Origin: Cocos nucifera
Lineage: Eukaryota > Streptophyta > Magnoliopsida > Arecales > Arecaceae
Length of the DNA: 64,000 nucleotides
Direction: 5' to 3'
Assembly: GCA_006176705.1 (NCBI GenBank)
Contig: QRFJ01000021.1
Location: 1,349,308-1,413,307 of the forward strand
Under the pieces are notes generated by a model that made no database searches, was not told where the DNA came from, and saw only the letters and a program-made list of their open reading frames with translations. Both the position numbers and the translations under genes were made by a program. Shown here one piece after another: positions 38,201 through 50,305 of this stretch (position 1 is its first letter; the number at the start of each line of letters is the position of its first letter).

Positions 38201-40728
38201 TTAATAAGTGAAACAAACCAGACTAATTTGGATTTTTGTGTACACAAATTACCTTTTTATGCATAAGTTCTTGATCTGGCTGTCTTTTGCTGCATAACAA
38301 GCTACTCTCTTATACTGAAGGAGGAAATCATTTAAAATGTGCCCTTTTGGTTTTAATATGGTACCCTTTAATGTAATTTAAAAAAAGTCATCTTGCCTGC
38401 AGTTATGTTCCTGCACACTCCATTTTACAGCCAGGAATTTAGACCAACACTTCTACCTGGTATTTGTGATAGGGATTTGCCAGTTGAAAAGTTAAAGGAG
38501 GTGAAAGTTGCAGATGCCTTGAAACATCCAAACTGGAATATGGGGAAAAAGATCACTGTGGATTCTGCTACCCTTTTCAATAAGGTATTATGTTCTTGAT
38601 GACTTTGCAAGAGCAGCATAAATGTCTATTTCTCTAGCTATTCAAGGCCTACAGCTACCAGCAAGTTCTTTGCTGTACAGGGGTTAGAAGTTATTGAAGC
38701 GCACTATCTATTTGGGGCTGAGTATGATAATATTGAGATTGTGATTCATCCACAGTCGATCATCCACTCTATGGTTGAGACACAGGTGAATCTCTCATAA
38801 TTCATCATGATGACTTGCTCTTGGATATTATTTTTCAAGTGATGTTTGACAGCACGAAAGTTGCATTTTTTTTGTTTCATTTGAAAGTGGTTTGGAGCTT
38901 AAATTTGTTTATTTGGAGACAGTCTAGGTCTGGTCTAGAATCAAGAAGTCCTAAATTATTCTATGTTGTTTTCGCAGGATTCATCTGTTTTGGCTCAGTT
39001 GGGATGGCCTGATATGCGCCTACCAATCCTTTATACGATGTCTTGGCCAGAGAGAATTTATTGCTCTGAGATTACATGGCCTCGGCTTGATCTTTGCAAG
39101 TATGGAACTTTTCTCCTAATTACCGTGATCCGCATGCACAAGTTTAGTTTTCAGAGCATATAGTTGTGTATCATCATTCACATATCAAAAACAACTCTAA
39201 ATGTATTTTACAGATAATATTATAGTGTATTTTATAAATAATATCATGCCGAGCTAATTATGAGCGATGGCAGCATGTTTTTTCTACCTTATAACACTTA
39301 AATATACAAGGTCTTGCATGCCTTTTGCATCATTCTTAATTAGATCAGAAAGGAATAGCAGGCAGATATGGCTTGGATGACTGTTTTTAGGATCGATGCA
39401 CGACTTTTCCTCGAATCAAAAAAAAAAACTTTGGGTAATTTGATTTAATGAAAAAATTGTCTGAAATCTCAAAATTGAAGAAAATTATCATTTTGTTGCT
39501 GTGCACCAAATCAAAAGATTTCAGGTGTTCTTCTCCACACAATGAAGTCTGAATTTTATTGATAGACGGACTGTATGACAAATAATCACCACATTCTTTG
39601 ATAACATAACCATGGGTTTGAAATTGCTGCTGAAATGTATTTGGTACAAAAAAATATATATTGTATATTGCAGATGATAAGATGTCGGCAACTATATGAG
39701 TTGAAATTCTTGAATGTGATTCTCTTCTGATTACTAAACATAACAAAGCCTTGTTCAAATGGATGGTGCAGGTTGGGTTCATTGACATTTAAGGCTCCTG
39801 ATAATGTGAAATACCCATCCATGGAACTTGCCTATGCAGCTGGGCGAGCTGGGGGCACCATGACAGGAGTTCTCAGTGCTGCTAATGAGAAGGCAGTGGA
39901 GATGTTCATCAATGAGCAGTATGCACTCTTCTCCTTTTTTCTTTAGGGCCTTTTATGATCTTGGTCGCTATTTCCTACTTAAAAGTCCAGGTTTCATGTT
40001 GTCAAGGTTAATAATAACCGCACAAGATCGTATGCTTCCGAACTTACAAAATGCTGCATTATGTTGGTCAGTTTTTTGCTCTAAACAAAAGAAAGTTTAT
40101 GCCAGATTTCCAAAACATTTGCGTCAAAAATTTTTAAAATCGATTGGAATGTATGTTGCTACTTCTCCTTCCCGTATGGACTTTTTCATCGGAATTAGAG
40201 AATGATGCAACTTCCCTTAAATGATATAAATATTTGACAAGCTACACTATCAGCTGACAACTTAACATTCAGTAAAGAGATTGACATCAGGGGTTTCGAT
40301 TTAATATGTAAATATTAAAATTGAAATATTCATCATCTGCTGCATCATCTGGGTTTCAAAGAAGGAAAGTTTTTCATACAGCTTTCCATCTTTTATCTTT
40401 TTATTTCTTTCTTTAATTCGCATTGCAGTTTCACTAAATTTATTTATCAACAAAGTAAAATGTCCATTCTTTTAGCTGCCATCTCTGTGAATGTGGGAGG
40501 CAATCTCTTTCCTCAAAATAGATGACTATATCTTATGATATTTGCTTGTGTTTCAGAATCGGCTATCTGGACATTTTCAAGGTCGTGGAGCTTACATGCG
40601 ATGCGCATAGGAATGAACTGGTTGTCAAACCTTCCCTCGAGGAGATCATACACTACGACTCGTGGGCTCGAAAGTTTGCAGCTAGTTTACAACCATCATC
40701 ATCCGGCTTGACTCCTGTTCCTGTGTAA
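35202..40728 (+). CDS. DXR: 1-deoxy-D-xylulose 5-phosphate reductoisomerase, complete, 12 exons, 472 aa
   Basis: DXR converts DXP to MEP with NADPH, the second step of the plastid isoprenoid (MEP) pathway. Exons: 35202-35286, 36006-36187, 36604-36690, 36811-36936, 37017-37079, 37601-37750, 37939-38006, 38473-38584, 38681-38785, 38978-39099, 39772-39918 and 40557-40728. All junctions are GT-AG and the total is 1419 nt. Residues ~1-50 form a transit peptide ending near SSRRTCCSMQQ, followed by the plant-specific PPPAWPGRA stretch. The NADPH motif GSTGSIGT is at 81-88 and LANKE at 195-199. The metal/substrate residues Asp223, Ser224 and Glu225 lie in LPADSEHSAIFQ, and Glu294 lies in NKGLEVIEAHYLF. 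The C-terminus SLQPSSSGLTPVPV is typical of plant DXR. Length matches the family and no defect was seen. Confidence 0.97.
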
Positions 40729-43700
40729 CTAGTCTGGCTCATCAGCTAGAATGCTGTGGTAACTTTAGGTACATGATAATAGGCTCCTGTCAACTTGTTC
40801 TAATTGGGTGTCGTCTTCATTATGAAATGATGAAGCACCCATGATGTATCACGACAAGAGAAGATGCAAAGGGAATTTATTTTTCTCAATCTTTATATGC
40901 ATCCACAGAGTTCGATCGAACAAAACGATGAAAAAAAAAAAGTTCTATGAAATCATAAAATTACAGCTCATAAAATTAAGCTGAACGAATGAAGAACGAG
41001 ATTAGTTTTTTTTTTTTTTTGCTTTGTATACATTTTCTCGTTTATCTTTACGTTGTCGTGGTGTAGTGTTAGGCCGGGCTGGGGGGCCTGGCAAGCGGGC
41101 AGTTGCTGGGCTGGATCAGAGCGAATACTCGAACTCGGATCACGGCCCATGTACCCTCGCCCTTTCTTTGGTCGAGGCCTTGGCCCAAGCCTGACCCTGA
41201 CCTATTAGATGCCAAAACGCTGCGTTACAAATTGGTTTGATGGAAGTTGAGAAAACCCAGGTTGCAACGATGCAGACAAGAAACTGGAGTATGATCTGTT
41301 ATCTCTAACCGGTTGCTAAGTGAGAGATTAATATGCGATCAGAACATCGTTGCGAGTTATTTAAACAACACGAAGGAAATTAGAAATTATGCGCACGACC
41401 AAGGAACCTGGGAACTAGAGCCCGGTTTGGAAGCTGACTGGGCAAGGGCCTTTATTCCGGACTTATCCTATCTATCCATGTCTAAGTGGCAAAAACAGGA
41501 ACCACTTATCCCCGAGAAAGTGAGGATAAGACGGGACCCGTGGTCCTTCTTCACCCGAAAGGGTCGCGGTTGCATCTTTGGCACGAAAGAAGTGTTCGCC
41601 TTTCTTCACGCGAATCTGCGGTTGGATCGTCCGCTCGTTGCTTGAGCTGTGCAAATGGGTGAAAGATGGATTTTGGAGTGCATTGAGTGCTGTGCAGTGG
41701 ATGATTCAACGGTGGATTCGTGAGAAGGAAGGTGAATCCTTCTTTCTTATGAAATGTACGACCCAGCTCTCCCCGGTTGGGGTTGCATCTCTCGCGTGAG
41801 GAGAGGATTCGCCTTTCTTCGCACTGGATCATCTGCTTGTCGCTTCGAGGTTTGTGCAAGCGGATGAAAACTTTGATGGTAAAGGGGCGTGGAGATGGTG
41901 AGTCTTTTCGCATGAAAGATTCAAGATATATCCATCAAGAATAACTACGACTGGTCTTCATTTTTTTTCTCGTTTTTTTTTCAATTTAGGACCTATCTAG
42001 ATGTCCGCACGCAAAATGCCATGAGATTCATGGGTTTAGATTAGTGCAACAAGAAAAAAAAAGTTTTTTTATATTCCCAAGAATCTTTGAAGCGGATTGG
42101 TCGGAATCTCATGGTAGGTCATTTTTTCTTCCTATAAAATTCAGGCCAGCTCACGTAAAAGATAACTTTGGGTGGTCGTGAATTTAGACTTAGCCCAGCC
42201 TTTAATTCAATATTTATTGATGGTTATACTTGCCTAACCTATAAATCCTATGAGATTTTTAGCCCGACCATTCATACAAACTCTTAGGCTTATAAAAATT
42301 GTAAATATATAACTAAATATTATTAATTTAAGGCTTGTTTGGTTATCCGATGTCTTCAAAATGGAGGTGATTTATAGAGATGGCAATATGTAGGGTATGG
42401 ATTAGACAAGCCAATATTCGTAACTGCTCATGATTATAAACTCATATCTATACCCATATTAGGTTGGGTTGGGTTGGATAAATATATAGTATCGATCAAA
42501 TCGGGTCGAATAAATAAGATCGATTGGGTTAAGTCCGGCCAAGTAAAAAGCTTATCATGCAAATATCCTAAAATAATTGTAATTTTTGAAAGGAGGACTT
42601 ATAATAAGATTATATCATATCAAATTTAGATTCAGGCATATTATTATTCGTATCCAATTTAAATTTTTATCAGAGTTTATACTCATCCTGAGGTTTAAAT
42701 GGGTTAGATAAAATCTATCTTATTTGAATCAAATCAACTATCCGGTGGATCGACTATAATTGCCATCTTTAATAATTTATCTCATAATTTAACTAGCTTT
42801 ATTTTTGGAGGGGATAAGGGTAGCCTAGTTAATGCTACTTATTATCTTATCCTGATTAAAATTATTGCCGGGGAGGATGAAATAATTTAATTCCAACAAA
42901 AAGGGGGAGAACCATTCTTTCTTTTTCTTAATTCTTTTCTCCACCATTTCTCACTTTTTTTTCAATTTCCGCTTCCAATTCCCTACCAAGCAGTAATTAA
43001 TTCTTAAATTAAAGATTAGAGACTTTGGAAGGATAGGTTAGGGATAACCAATTTCTATCTAGTAAACAAACTCGGCAGCTGTAGGACTTGTTGAGACTTG
43101 AGGCTGCTGAAGAAAGTCGCTTCTTCCGCATATATAGTTTTCTATCTAGCATATACGTATGTATCTATACATATACGCACGTTTGTATATTAAAGTGGCT
43201 GCTGAGACTTCAAATTCCGCACCAAACCGTTTCAAAACTCGAGCATGGAGAAAAGGTAACGGTGATGTAACATTTGTAAAGTCTTTTTTGTTCAATTACA
43301 CCGAAGGAGCCGCCCCATATTCCCTCATTAGTGTTGGGTTCGGCCGTCGGTAGCCGTGGATATAATTGTATAAATGGACCTGCGGTCGGTAACCTACGTC
43401 CAAAGCGGACTCAGGAATGGGACCGATGTCGGTTGTCACGGCAGGATGCTGATGTAATTATAAAATATAAACGTGAGTCCTTTCATATTGAAGCTATCTA
43501 ACCCATGCCCTCTTTGACATCATGTGGGATCATGAAGTCTGGACATATTAGCATGACATATCTTAATTTAAAGGTTCAATTAGACATCAGAACTTAATTA
43601 AATTTTTAATTAGCTAGATATCAGCACTCAATCTTTCATTAAAATATGGACCTATCGTTGACAAACCATCATACTCGCAGGTAACGCTCAAAATCATGTT

Positions 43701-45085
43701 CCATTGGCTTTTCATCTTGGCATTTTGAAGTTATTCAAAAAGTCATCCTCAAAATCTTTTTTTTTTTCCGGTGAATTGGTTACTGCTCACATTCGTTGCT
43801 AATGAATAAAGAGCACGCCTCTCATTTTCCCACACCAATACCTGGTATAAGAGTGCTTGTGAGTAGGTCGACGATATGCCTCCGAGCCTTTTGTTTGCTT
43901 GGAAGTACGGAGTAGGCAAAATTAGATCCTACAATGCATGCACTATGTTATCGTACATCATGCCGGTCTTATTTCCATAAGCTTCATTTTTTTACAATCC
44001 TAATATGAATATATTCAAAAAGATCCAAAACTAAAATATCTCATATGCTCCCATGCTAGGATCAATGAACAAAACTATTGCTGCAAGGCTTCAGATGGAA
44101 GAGAAGAATTCATGCTGGAGAGCTAACCGCACGGGATCGATGTTGATCATAAGAGGACCTACAAGAAAAAAGTTTAAGAATTGGTGGGATATCCTCCAGT
44201 TTAGGATCCTCTAATGCATAAATCAGCTGAAGCCTTAAGAATGGATAGTGAAAAATAGAAATTCATAAGACAATGAAAGGATTTTGGAGAAAATTCGATT
44301 TTCCTTCGGTGAAAAAGTTGAGAATTGATTTCAATAGAGTTTCGGCTTTGTAAATCTTAACTGTGAGCTTATCTGGAGGAATATCCTGCCTCCCTATTCA
44401 TAGAGAGGATTGCTTAGGCCATTAATTTATTATGGCCAGCTGGATCGTAGCTGTTGATCGTTTTACCTTGATGGCAGTCAATTATAGTACAGCTGGAGGG
44501 TCGCAATCATGTGCGAACGTAGTTGATGCATAACTGGCTTTTAACATGCATCAAGATTGGTAAAACATCGGTATAGATTATGATGAGATCGGTGTTTTAT
44601 TGATCTCCCATGATTAATGCTGTATATTCTGCTCAAGTGTTATTCAGATTGGTAAAAATCCGACATACCGTAGATTCTGAGCTGTTATATGCCTTCAGAC
44701 TGATAGAATTCTAATTTGGTTTTGTGGCTTGCTGGGAGATCGACTGGATGCCGATCTCTGACGAAATGTGGCTTATAAGTTGGGAACGATAGTTCATCGA
44801 CTTAAATTTGTTGTGGTTGGTATATTACCGATCTCACCTCGATCATTTTAATTGATTCTGACTCATTAGAAAACGGCCACAGTTTCAGATCGATATTTTA
44901 CCAACCTAAGGCTGAAAATTATCGTTTCCGCATTATCTGGGATGGTGGTCTCTCTAATGGCACTACGTGTCTGATGAGGATTGTCCGTACCAACAAAAAC
45001 CATCCAATCTACTGCCTCACTTGTCTTCCGATAAATACACCTAACAATGAAAGCAATGCACTCCTTTGTTAGATACTAGATGTCT
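40729..45085. other. Intergenic region downstream of DXR, transposon debris
   Basis: The start is the DXR 3'UTR. At 41565-41880 a ~110-bp G/C-richer segment (GGTTGCATCTnnnnCG, TTCGCCTTTCTTC) occurs twice about 215 bp apart, diverged. At 42.33 kb a GGCTTGTTTGGTTATCCG stretch looks like a MITE end. 44.0-45.1 kb has the look of a decayed retrotransposon but shows no domain I can name. Confidence 0.4.
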
Positions 45086-45089
45086 TATA

Positions 45090-46670
45090 AGAGGAGTGAT
45101 TGTTAGTCCTCCTATCCTAGCTCTCCATCCATTCAATCACGGTAGATGAGTCGCCCTCTAAAGGAGTTTGCTCTTAAAAACACGCTGGACGTAAAGGATG
45201 CCCTTTGAAGCAATCCTTAACTCCACCTCTAGAACCAGTATACCTAACTTTTCCTTGTACCTAGAAGTCTCAAGTTCATGCCTCTGATCACAAATTCCAC
45301 TCCACTTTTGCTACCTCCCATAATCATGTTACCATCGAAATTAACTTTAACAAGAAACTCAGAAGTGGAGGCTCCTAGATGAAAAAAACTGTCTGGGGTG
45401 CTACATGGGTAGTAAGAAAGTTCCAAATATCCCAAACTATCAAAGGCTCTCCAATAGCATATGAATGGACAATCTCCATGACCTAAATTCTCCACTATAA
45501 ATCTCAACGGTTGATCGTTGCCATAAAAAATATAAATATTCTTAATCAGTCAAATATGATATGCAATGTAAGCTCCCTTAATGGTTGTCACCTTGTATTA
45601 CAGTCTAACACCAATCCTCAACTATACTAGGAACAAATCTATAGGGATCTCCATTTATCATATGATTGTCTCGATGATCAGCTCATAGAACCAAGATGAT
45701 CCAATTAACATAGTGCATGCCATATTAGTACATACTTTGCATGACAAAATTTGTCTATAGAACATGCCATAGTACACGAAAATATCCAAAATGGAAGATC
45801 TGCAAGAGACTGCCCTAAATCACAATCCATTAAATGATTAATATATTGCTAGATTGCAAATGTCGCCAGGGATTGACTTGGTAAATTAATTTAAGAGGAG
45901 TGATTGTTAGTCTTCCTATCCTGGCTCTCCATGCATTAAATCACGATAGAAGAGTCGCCCTCCAAAGGAGTTTGCTCTCAAAACATGCTGGGATGCCCTC
46001 CAAAGTAGTCCTTAACTCCACCTCCAGAACCAATGTACCTAGGATCGAACTTCCCCTGCACCTACAAATCTCGAGTTCATGCCTTCGATCACAAATCCCA
46101 CTCCACTTTTGCTGCCTCTCTTAATCAAGTTACCATCAAAATTAACTTGAGGAAACTCAGAAGTGGAGGCTCCTAGATGACAAAGACCGTCTGGGGTGCT
46201 ACATGAATAGTAAGAAAGTTCCAGATATCCCAAACTATCAAAGGCTCTCCAGTAGCATGTGAATTGACAATCTCCATGACTTAAATCAGGGCTTTCTCTA
46301 CTATAAATCTCAACGGTTGAGTGCTACCATGAAAAAATCTAAATATTTCTAATCAGTCAAATGTGATATACAATGTAAGCTCTTTTGATAGTTGTCTGCT
46401 TACACCAATCTTCAACCATACTAAGAATAAATCCATAAGGATCTAAGATATTCATTTATCATATACTTGTCTCGGTGATTAGCTCATAGAACCAAGACGA
46501 TCCGATTAATGTAGTGCATGCCATACATGACATAATTTGCCTATAGAACATGCCATAGTACATGAAAATATCCAAAATGGAAGAGACGGCCCTAAATCAC
46601 AATCTATTAAATGATTAATTTATTGCCGGATTGCAAATGTCGCAAGGGATTGACTTGCTAAATTAATTAT
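45090..46670 (-). repeat. Two tandem copies (~790 bp) of a LINE RNase H fragment
   Basis: 45090-45885 and 45890-46670 are direct repeats sharing blocks such as GGAGTGATTGTTAGTC, AACTCAGAAGTGGAGGCTCC and GGGGTGCTACATG. On the minus strand both encode the start of an RNase H-like domain of plant LINEs: VNFDGN, then GGSKSGV, then FVI (45244-45370 and 46045-46165), followed in the left copy by a GDSSTVIEW-like block. Both copies contain stops and shifts. The duplication happened after the LINE fragment landed, since both copies share the same ends. Confidence 0.75.
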
Positions 46671-46701
46671 CTGTCAAGTCACCCAATCTTAATTAGAATA
46701 T

Positions 46702-47723
46702 TAGGACTGAAAGTGGGCTCAGACTGGCCCGAGGCCCATCGGGTCGGGTCGACTTTGGATCGGACTTTGGACTGGGCCTAAAACTATTCAGGCCAGGCTC
46801 GAGTCGAAAAACAGAGTCCGTTTTATTTTCGGACCGAGCTCGGTCCTATCTTGACCCAACCTGAGTCCGGCCCGGGCTCGATTACAATCCAAACCCAAAC
46901 CCACCCCCTGGCCCGCTTCCACCCTCCCCCGATCCCTTGTGAAACCCTGCTCCACCCCCCGATCCTCCCTCCCTCCCTCGCAAACCCCCCCTCCCTTCCC
47001 CTGCGAAAGCCTCCTCCGCCCCCCATCCCTTGCGAACCCCTCCTCCTTCCTCCCTCGATCCATTCCTCCCTCCCCGTGAAACCCCACCTCCACTCTCCTC
47101 GATCCCCTACGAAACATCGCACCCCAACGCCCCCACCCCCGCAGCTTCCTCAGCACCCTCCACCTTCGCACCGCACCTCCACGGCCACCACCCATAGCCA
47201 TCATACCCTAGCGCCGCCCCCATAAGTCGCGGCTTCCCCAACATCCTTCACCTTTGCACTGCACCGCTGCAGCCGCCGCCTGTAGCCATTGCACCCCAGT
47301 GCCTCCTGCGGGCCACGGCTCCTTCGGCGTTCCTCCACTTTCGCACCGCACCTCCGTGACTGCTGCCCGTAGTCGTCGCATCCTAGTGCCCCCCGCAGGC
47401 TGCGGCTCCATCGGCACCCCTCCGCCTTCGCCCCATGGCCATTATCCATAGCCCATCGCACCCCAGCACCACCCTCGATAGCTTTCCTAGTACCCTCCAC
47501 CTTCGTACTGCACTCCTATTGTCGCTGCCCATAGACTATCGTACCCTAGTGCCATGCCCTCCTCGGTCAGCCAACAGTTCTGATCCAAATGGGTTTAGAT
47601 CGGACTCGGACCTAAAATTTTTTGAAAATTTTGGACGTAAGCCTTGCCTGAAGCCCAAAAAAAATTTGGATCGGACTCAAATAGGAGTAAAATCCGGCCT
47701 TGTTCGGTCCACTTTCAGCCCCG
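46702..47723. mobile_element. GC-rich non-autonomous element with terminal inverted repeats
   Basis: The ends TAGGACTGAAAGTGGGC and, read inverted, CGGGGCTGAAAGTGGAC match over about 12 bases, and GGCCCGAGGCCC/GGATCGGACT-type words are mirrored further in. The interior is strongly GC-rich compared with the AT-rich flanks. Possible 8-bp target copies TAGAATAT and TGGGATAA agree at only 5 positions, so a hAT-type origin is a guess. Long open frames (46851-47225 plus, 46788-47204 minus) are proline- or glycine/arginine-rich products of composition, not recognisable proteins. Confidence 0.6.
47160..47560. repeat. ~84-bp tandem repeat inside the GC-rich element, five units
   Basis: Units start near 47163, 47248, 47337, 47421 and 47499 with CTTCGCACCGCACCTCC-like sequence, followed by a CATAGCCAT-like block and CACCCCAGTGCC. 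Spacing is 78-89 bp. A period divisible by three keeps some frames open over the whole array. Confidence 0.75.
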
Positions 47724-48705
47724 TGGGATAAGGAATAAGAATAAGATGGATATGGCAAGGAGAACGCCCAACTTAAATGCGGTTGTAAATCCCTTGCTTT
47801 TTATCTTTTAATGCATGTTTTGGTGACCAGCAGGGATGCCGTCCTCTCCTTTTCTATTATGATATTGTTGAGTGGACCAGGTAGATTTCAACCTACATAT
47901 AATGGCCTGTGACTTGTCACGTAGGTATAGACTAGTAAATTGACACTACGATTTCACATGAAAGGTAATAGAAAGAATAAACCCTCGTATCCCTAATTCT
48001 ACAAGGTCAAAGATGTTGGTGATATCACAAATAGTGGATTGGATGACAAGAAAAGAAGGGAAGGGAAGATGTCTTCATCTTTTAACTAACTGCAGACTTT
48101 GCCATTAAGCTTTGGTGCCACCTTTCCAGAACATCAACAAGAAGAACGGCAAGTATCCTGCTCATGCCCAGACACAATTTCACACTGGAAAGTAAATTCT
48201 GACCCTTTCTTGCATGAGTGGTTTGAATTAGGAGTGGTTGTGGGACAACGGAAACAAATCTCTCGTGAGAAAACAATGATTTTTTTTGCTGTGATATACT
48301 AGATAATTTTTTATCAAAGTTTCAAAATGCATACTTCTATTATGATTTCCTCCTTGCCTAAAATTCCTTTTTTAGTGATGAGATGTAACAGAGTAACCAT
48401 AATTCAAGTTTGAAGTGCTTCACATGAACAGCAAAACAAAGAAAATTTCACCATGGCAATAACAAGAAACTTTCTTTCCCATGGCTATTATGAAGTTTCT
48501 CTATTTCACATGCCGTAGTATTTCTAATTTTCTGTACAATTATAATCATCAAATTATGAAAATAATTACATTAGTCTCTTTGAATTAAAAAATAAATTCA
48601 TGATTCTATCTTGATGCCAGCCGAGTTTTCCAGATTAGAAAAAGCATCCTAACTGAGTCGCATTTTTATATTTTCCAACAAAATAACAAGAAAAGAAAAG
48701 CACAA
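47724..48705. other. Intergenic region downstream of the DUF1645 gene
   Basis: No gene recognised. Two short overlapping open frames at 48082-48302 show no known motif. The last few hundred bases before 48706 are probably the 3'UTR of the minus-strand gene. Confidence 0.4.
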
Positions 48706-49506
48706 CTAAAAAAACAGATTTTTGAAGGGGTGATGAGTTCTGCCGAAGCCGTTCACATTGGCGAATAATCCAGACAGCTCCTGCCGGTGAGGTAAGAATG
48801 ACCGCCGCCCGCCTTTCACCTTCTCCCCGTTCCCCTTCCCGTAGTACAGCCGGTGGGCGGTGATCAGATCCAACTCCGTCGCCCGACCCCCTTTCTTCGC
48901 CGGCGCATGCGCTGCCTTAGAGTTAGCATGAGGCTTTTTGGCCTTATCCATCGATGGAGGCGACGGCGACGCCGCCATGAAGACGAACTTCTCCTTCCCG
49001 TCGCTGTGGCTCCGCCCCACCACCAGGTCCCGGAGCCGCCACCGCCGGGCCGACCCGGTGGAGGCGCTCTTCTTGCAGCGCTCCGGTGTCTGCGGCGCCG
49101 ACCGCGGCGACCACGCACAATACTCCCCCACCGCCTTGGACGACGAGGAGCGCCGGTCGTCGATCACTAGCCGCCGGAGGGGGATCCCCTCCTCGAGATC
49201 CGTCGCCGGTTCGCCGACGGTGGAGCGGAAGAGGTTGCGGTCGAAGACAGGGTAGGCGGGAAGGATGCGGCCGTTGGAGAAGATCTCGTCGGCCGTGATG
49301 GAAGCCTCCGCCACCGGGTCTCTCACCGCGAAGGTGAACTCGAAATCGTCGCTGGAGTCGTCGTCGTCGGCGCCCACCTCCGCGGGGCGATCGGCGGGGG
49401 GGATGTGACAAGGGGATTCCCGATGGACGGCGGTGATCTCCTCCTGGGTCCCGCCGAAGCTGGGGGAGAGCGTGAGGTAGGGCTGCTTCTCTTGGCGTTC
49501 CGGCAT
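48706..49506 (-). CDS. DUF1645 family protein, single exon, 266 aa
   Basis: This is a plant-specific DUF1645 protein. The biochemical role of the family is unknown; rice member OsSGL affects grain length and stress tolerance. Family landmarks appear in order: an acidic stretch (DDDDSSDDFEF, residues 47-57), ITADEIFSNGR and PVFDR (70-90), IPLRRLVIDDRRSSSS (108-123), EYCAWSPR (128-135), PERCKKSASTGSARRWRLRDLV (141-162) and GRSHSDGKEKFVF (165-177). The C-terminal ~80 residues are basic and lower in complexity. The ATG at 49506 follows a TATA box by ~75 bp and fits the usual N-terminus. The coding region is much richer in GC than its surroundings, as is common for intronless monocot genes. Other open frames here on both strands are shadows. 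Confidence 0.92.
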   Translation of the reverse strand: MPERQEKQPYLTLSPSFGGTQEEITAVHRESPCHIPPADRPAEVGADDDDSSDDFEFTFAVRDPVAEASITADEIFSNGRILPAYPVFDRNLFRSTVGEPATDLEEGIPLRRLVIDDRRSSSSKAVGEYCAWSPRSAPQTPERCKKSASTGSARRWRLRDLVVGRSHSDGKEKFVFMAASPSPPSMDKAKKPHANSKAAHAPAKKGGRATELDLITAHRLYYGKGNGEKVKGGRRSFLPHRQELSGLFANVNGFGRTHHPFKNLFF

Positions 49507-49576
49507 AGCTCAAGATGTTTCTCTCTCTACGATTCCTGTATTCTTGTCCTGTGGGAAGGGGGATGGACAGCGGCGT

Positions 49577-49586
49577 TTTATAAAGG
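49577..49586 (-). promoter_or_regulatory. TATA box of the DUF1645 gene
   Basis: On the minus strand the sequence reads CTTTATAAAA, about 70-80 bp upstream of the start codon at 49506. It is the only good TATA match in the upstream GC-rich stretch. Confidence 0.6.
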
Positions 49587-49639
49587 CGGGATGGAGGTGG
49601 GGAATCGCCTCGATGGCATCGAACTTTCGTAGGAGGGAA

Positions 49640-50305
49640 ACCGCGTTTACCGGCCGCGATGTCGCACGTGCGATAATATCTAGAAGGTCGGGCGACAGAT
49701 CTGTTCGAGAGACCGCACGGCGTTGTAACGGTGTCGTTTAAGCATGCTGTTAACTCATTATTTATAAATTATAGATTTATAATATTACTTTTTGTTAATT
49801 TCTAACGAGCTGATATGGGTCATACATATTACAAAAAAAATCTGAAAAGTTATATTATATTTTGTATAATTTTTAAAAGAAATAGTGAAACTTTTTTAAA
49901 AAATTTCTCTTTGTGTTCATATGCTTTAAAAAAATATATATTTACTGCATCATGGACTGCACCTTTCATGATAATTAGCTCATGCATAGGATAAAAAAAA
50001 AAATTTTGAACACCATGCTCCGATCCCACGGATGAACTAATCATCATGGATAGTGCATGCAGAGCTGCACCACCTACGGTATATAAATTTTTTTAAAAAA
50101 AAATATTTAGTATTCATATTATTTTTATTTTAAAACCAATATTTTATTTATTTTTTAAATTAATTAATTAATTTAAATAAAAATTTGTTATCTATTATGA
50201 TAAAGATGAAAAAATAATAAAAAATAGAAAGAATCATCATAGAATACTTTTAAAATTTAAAATTACTATAATATTCTTTTATCGTTGTTAAATAAATGAG
50301 CTAGA
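49640..50305. other. Upstream region of the DUF1645 gene up to the CACTA element
   Basis: The sequence changes sharply from GC-rich to AT-rich near 49745. Beyond that I see only A/T-rich sequence without genes or clear repeats. Confidence 0.5.

Noticed and set aside
41313..41913. Overlapping open frames downstream of DXR
   Set aside because: They fall on a diverged duplicated non-coding segment and have no recognisable domain.
46788..47225. Long proline-rich and arginine/glycine-rich open frames
   Set aside because: They overlap on opposite strands in GC-rich low-complexity DNA and lack any domain. They are explained by base composition.
48853..49513. Several other open frames across the DUF1645 gene
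   Set aside because: Shadows of a GC-rich coding region. Only the 266-aa minus frame shows conserved family blocks.
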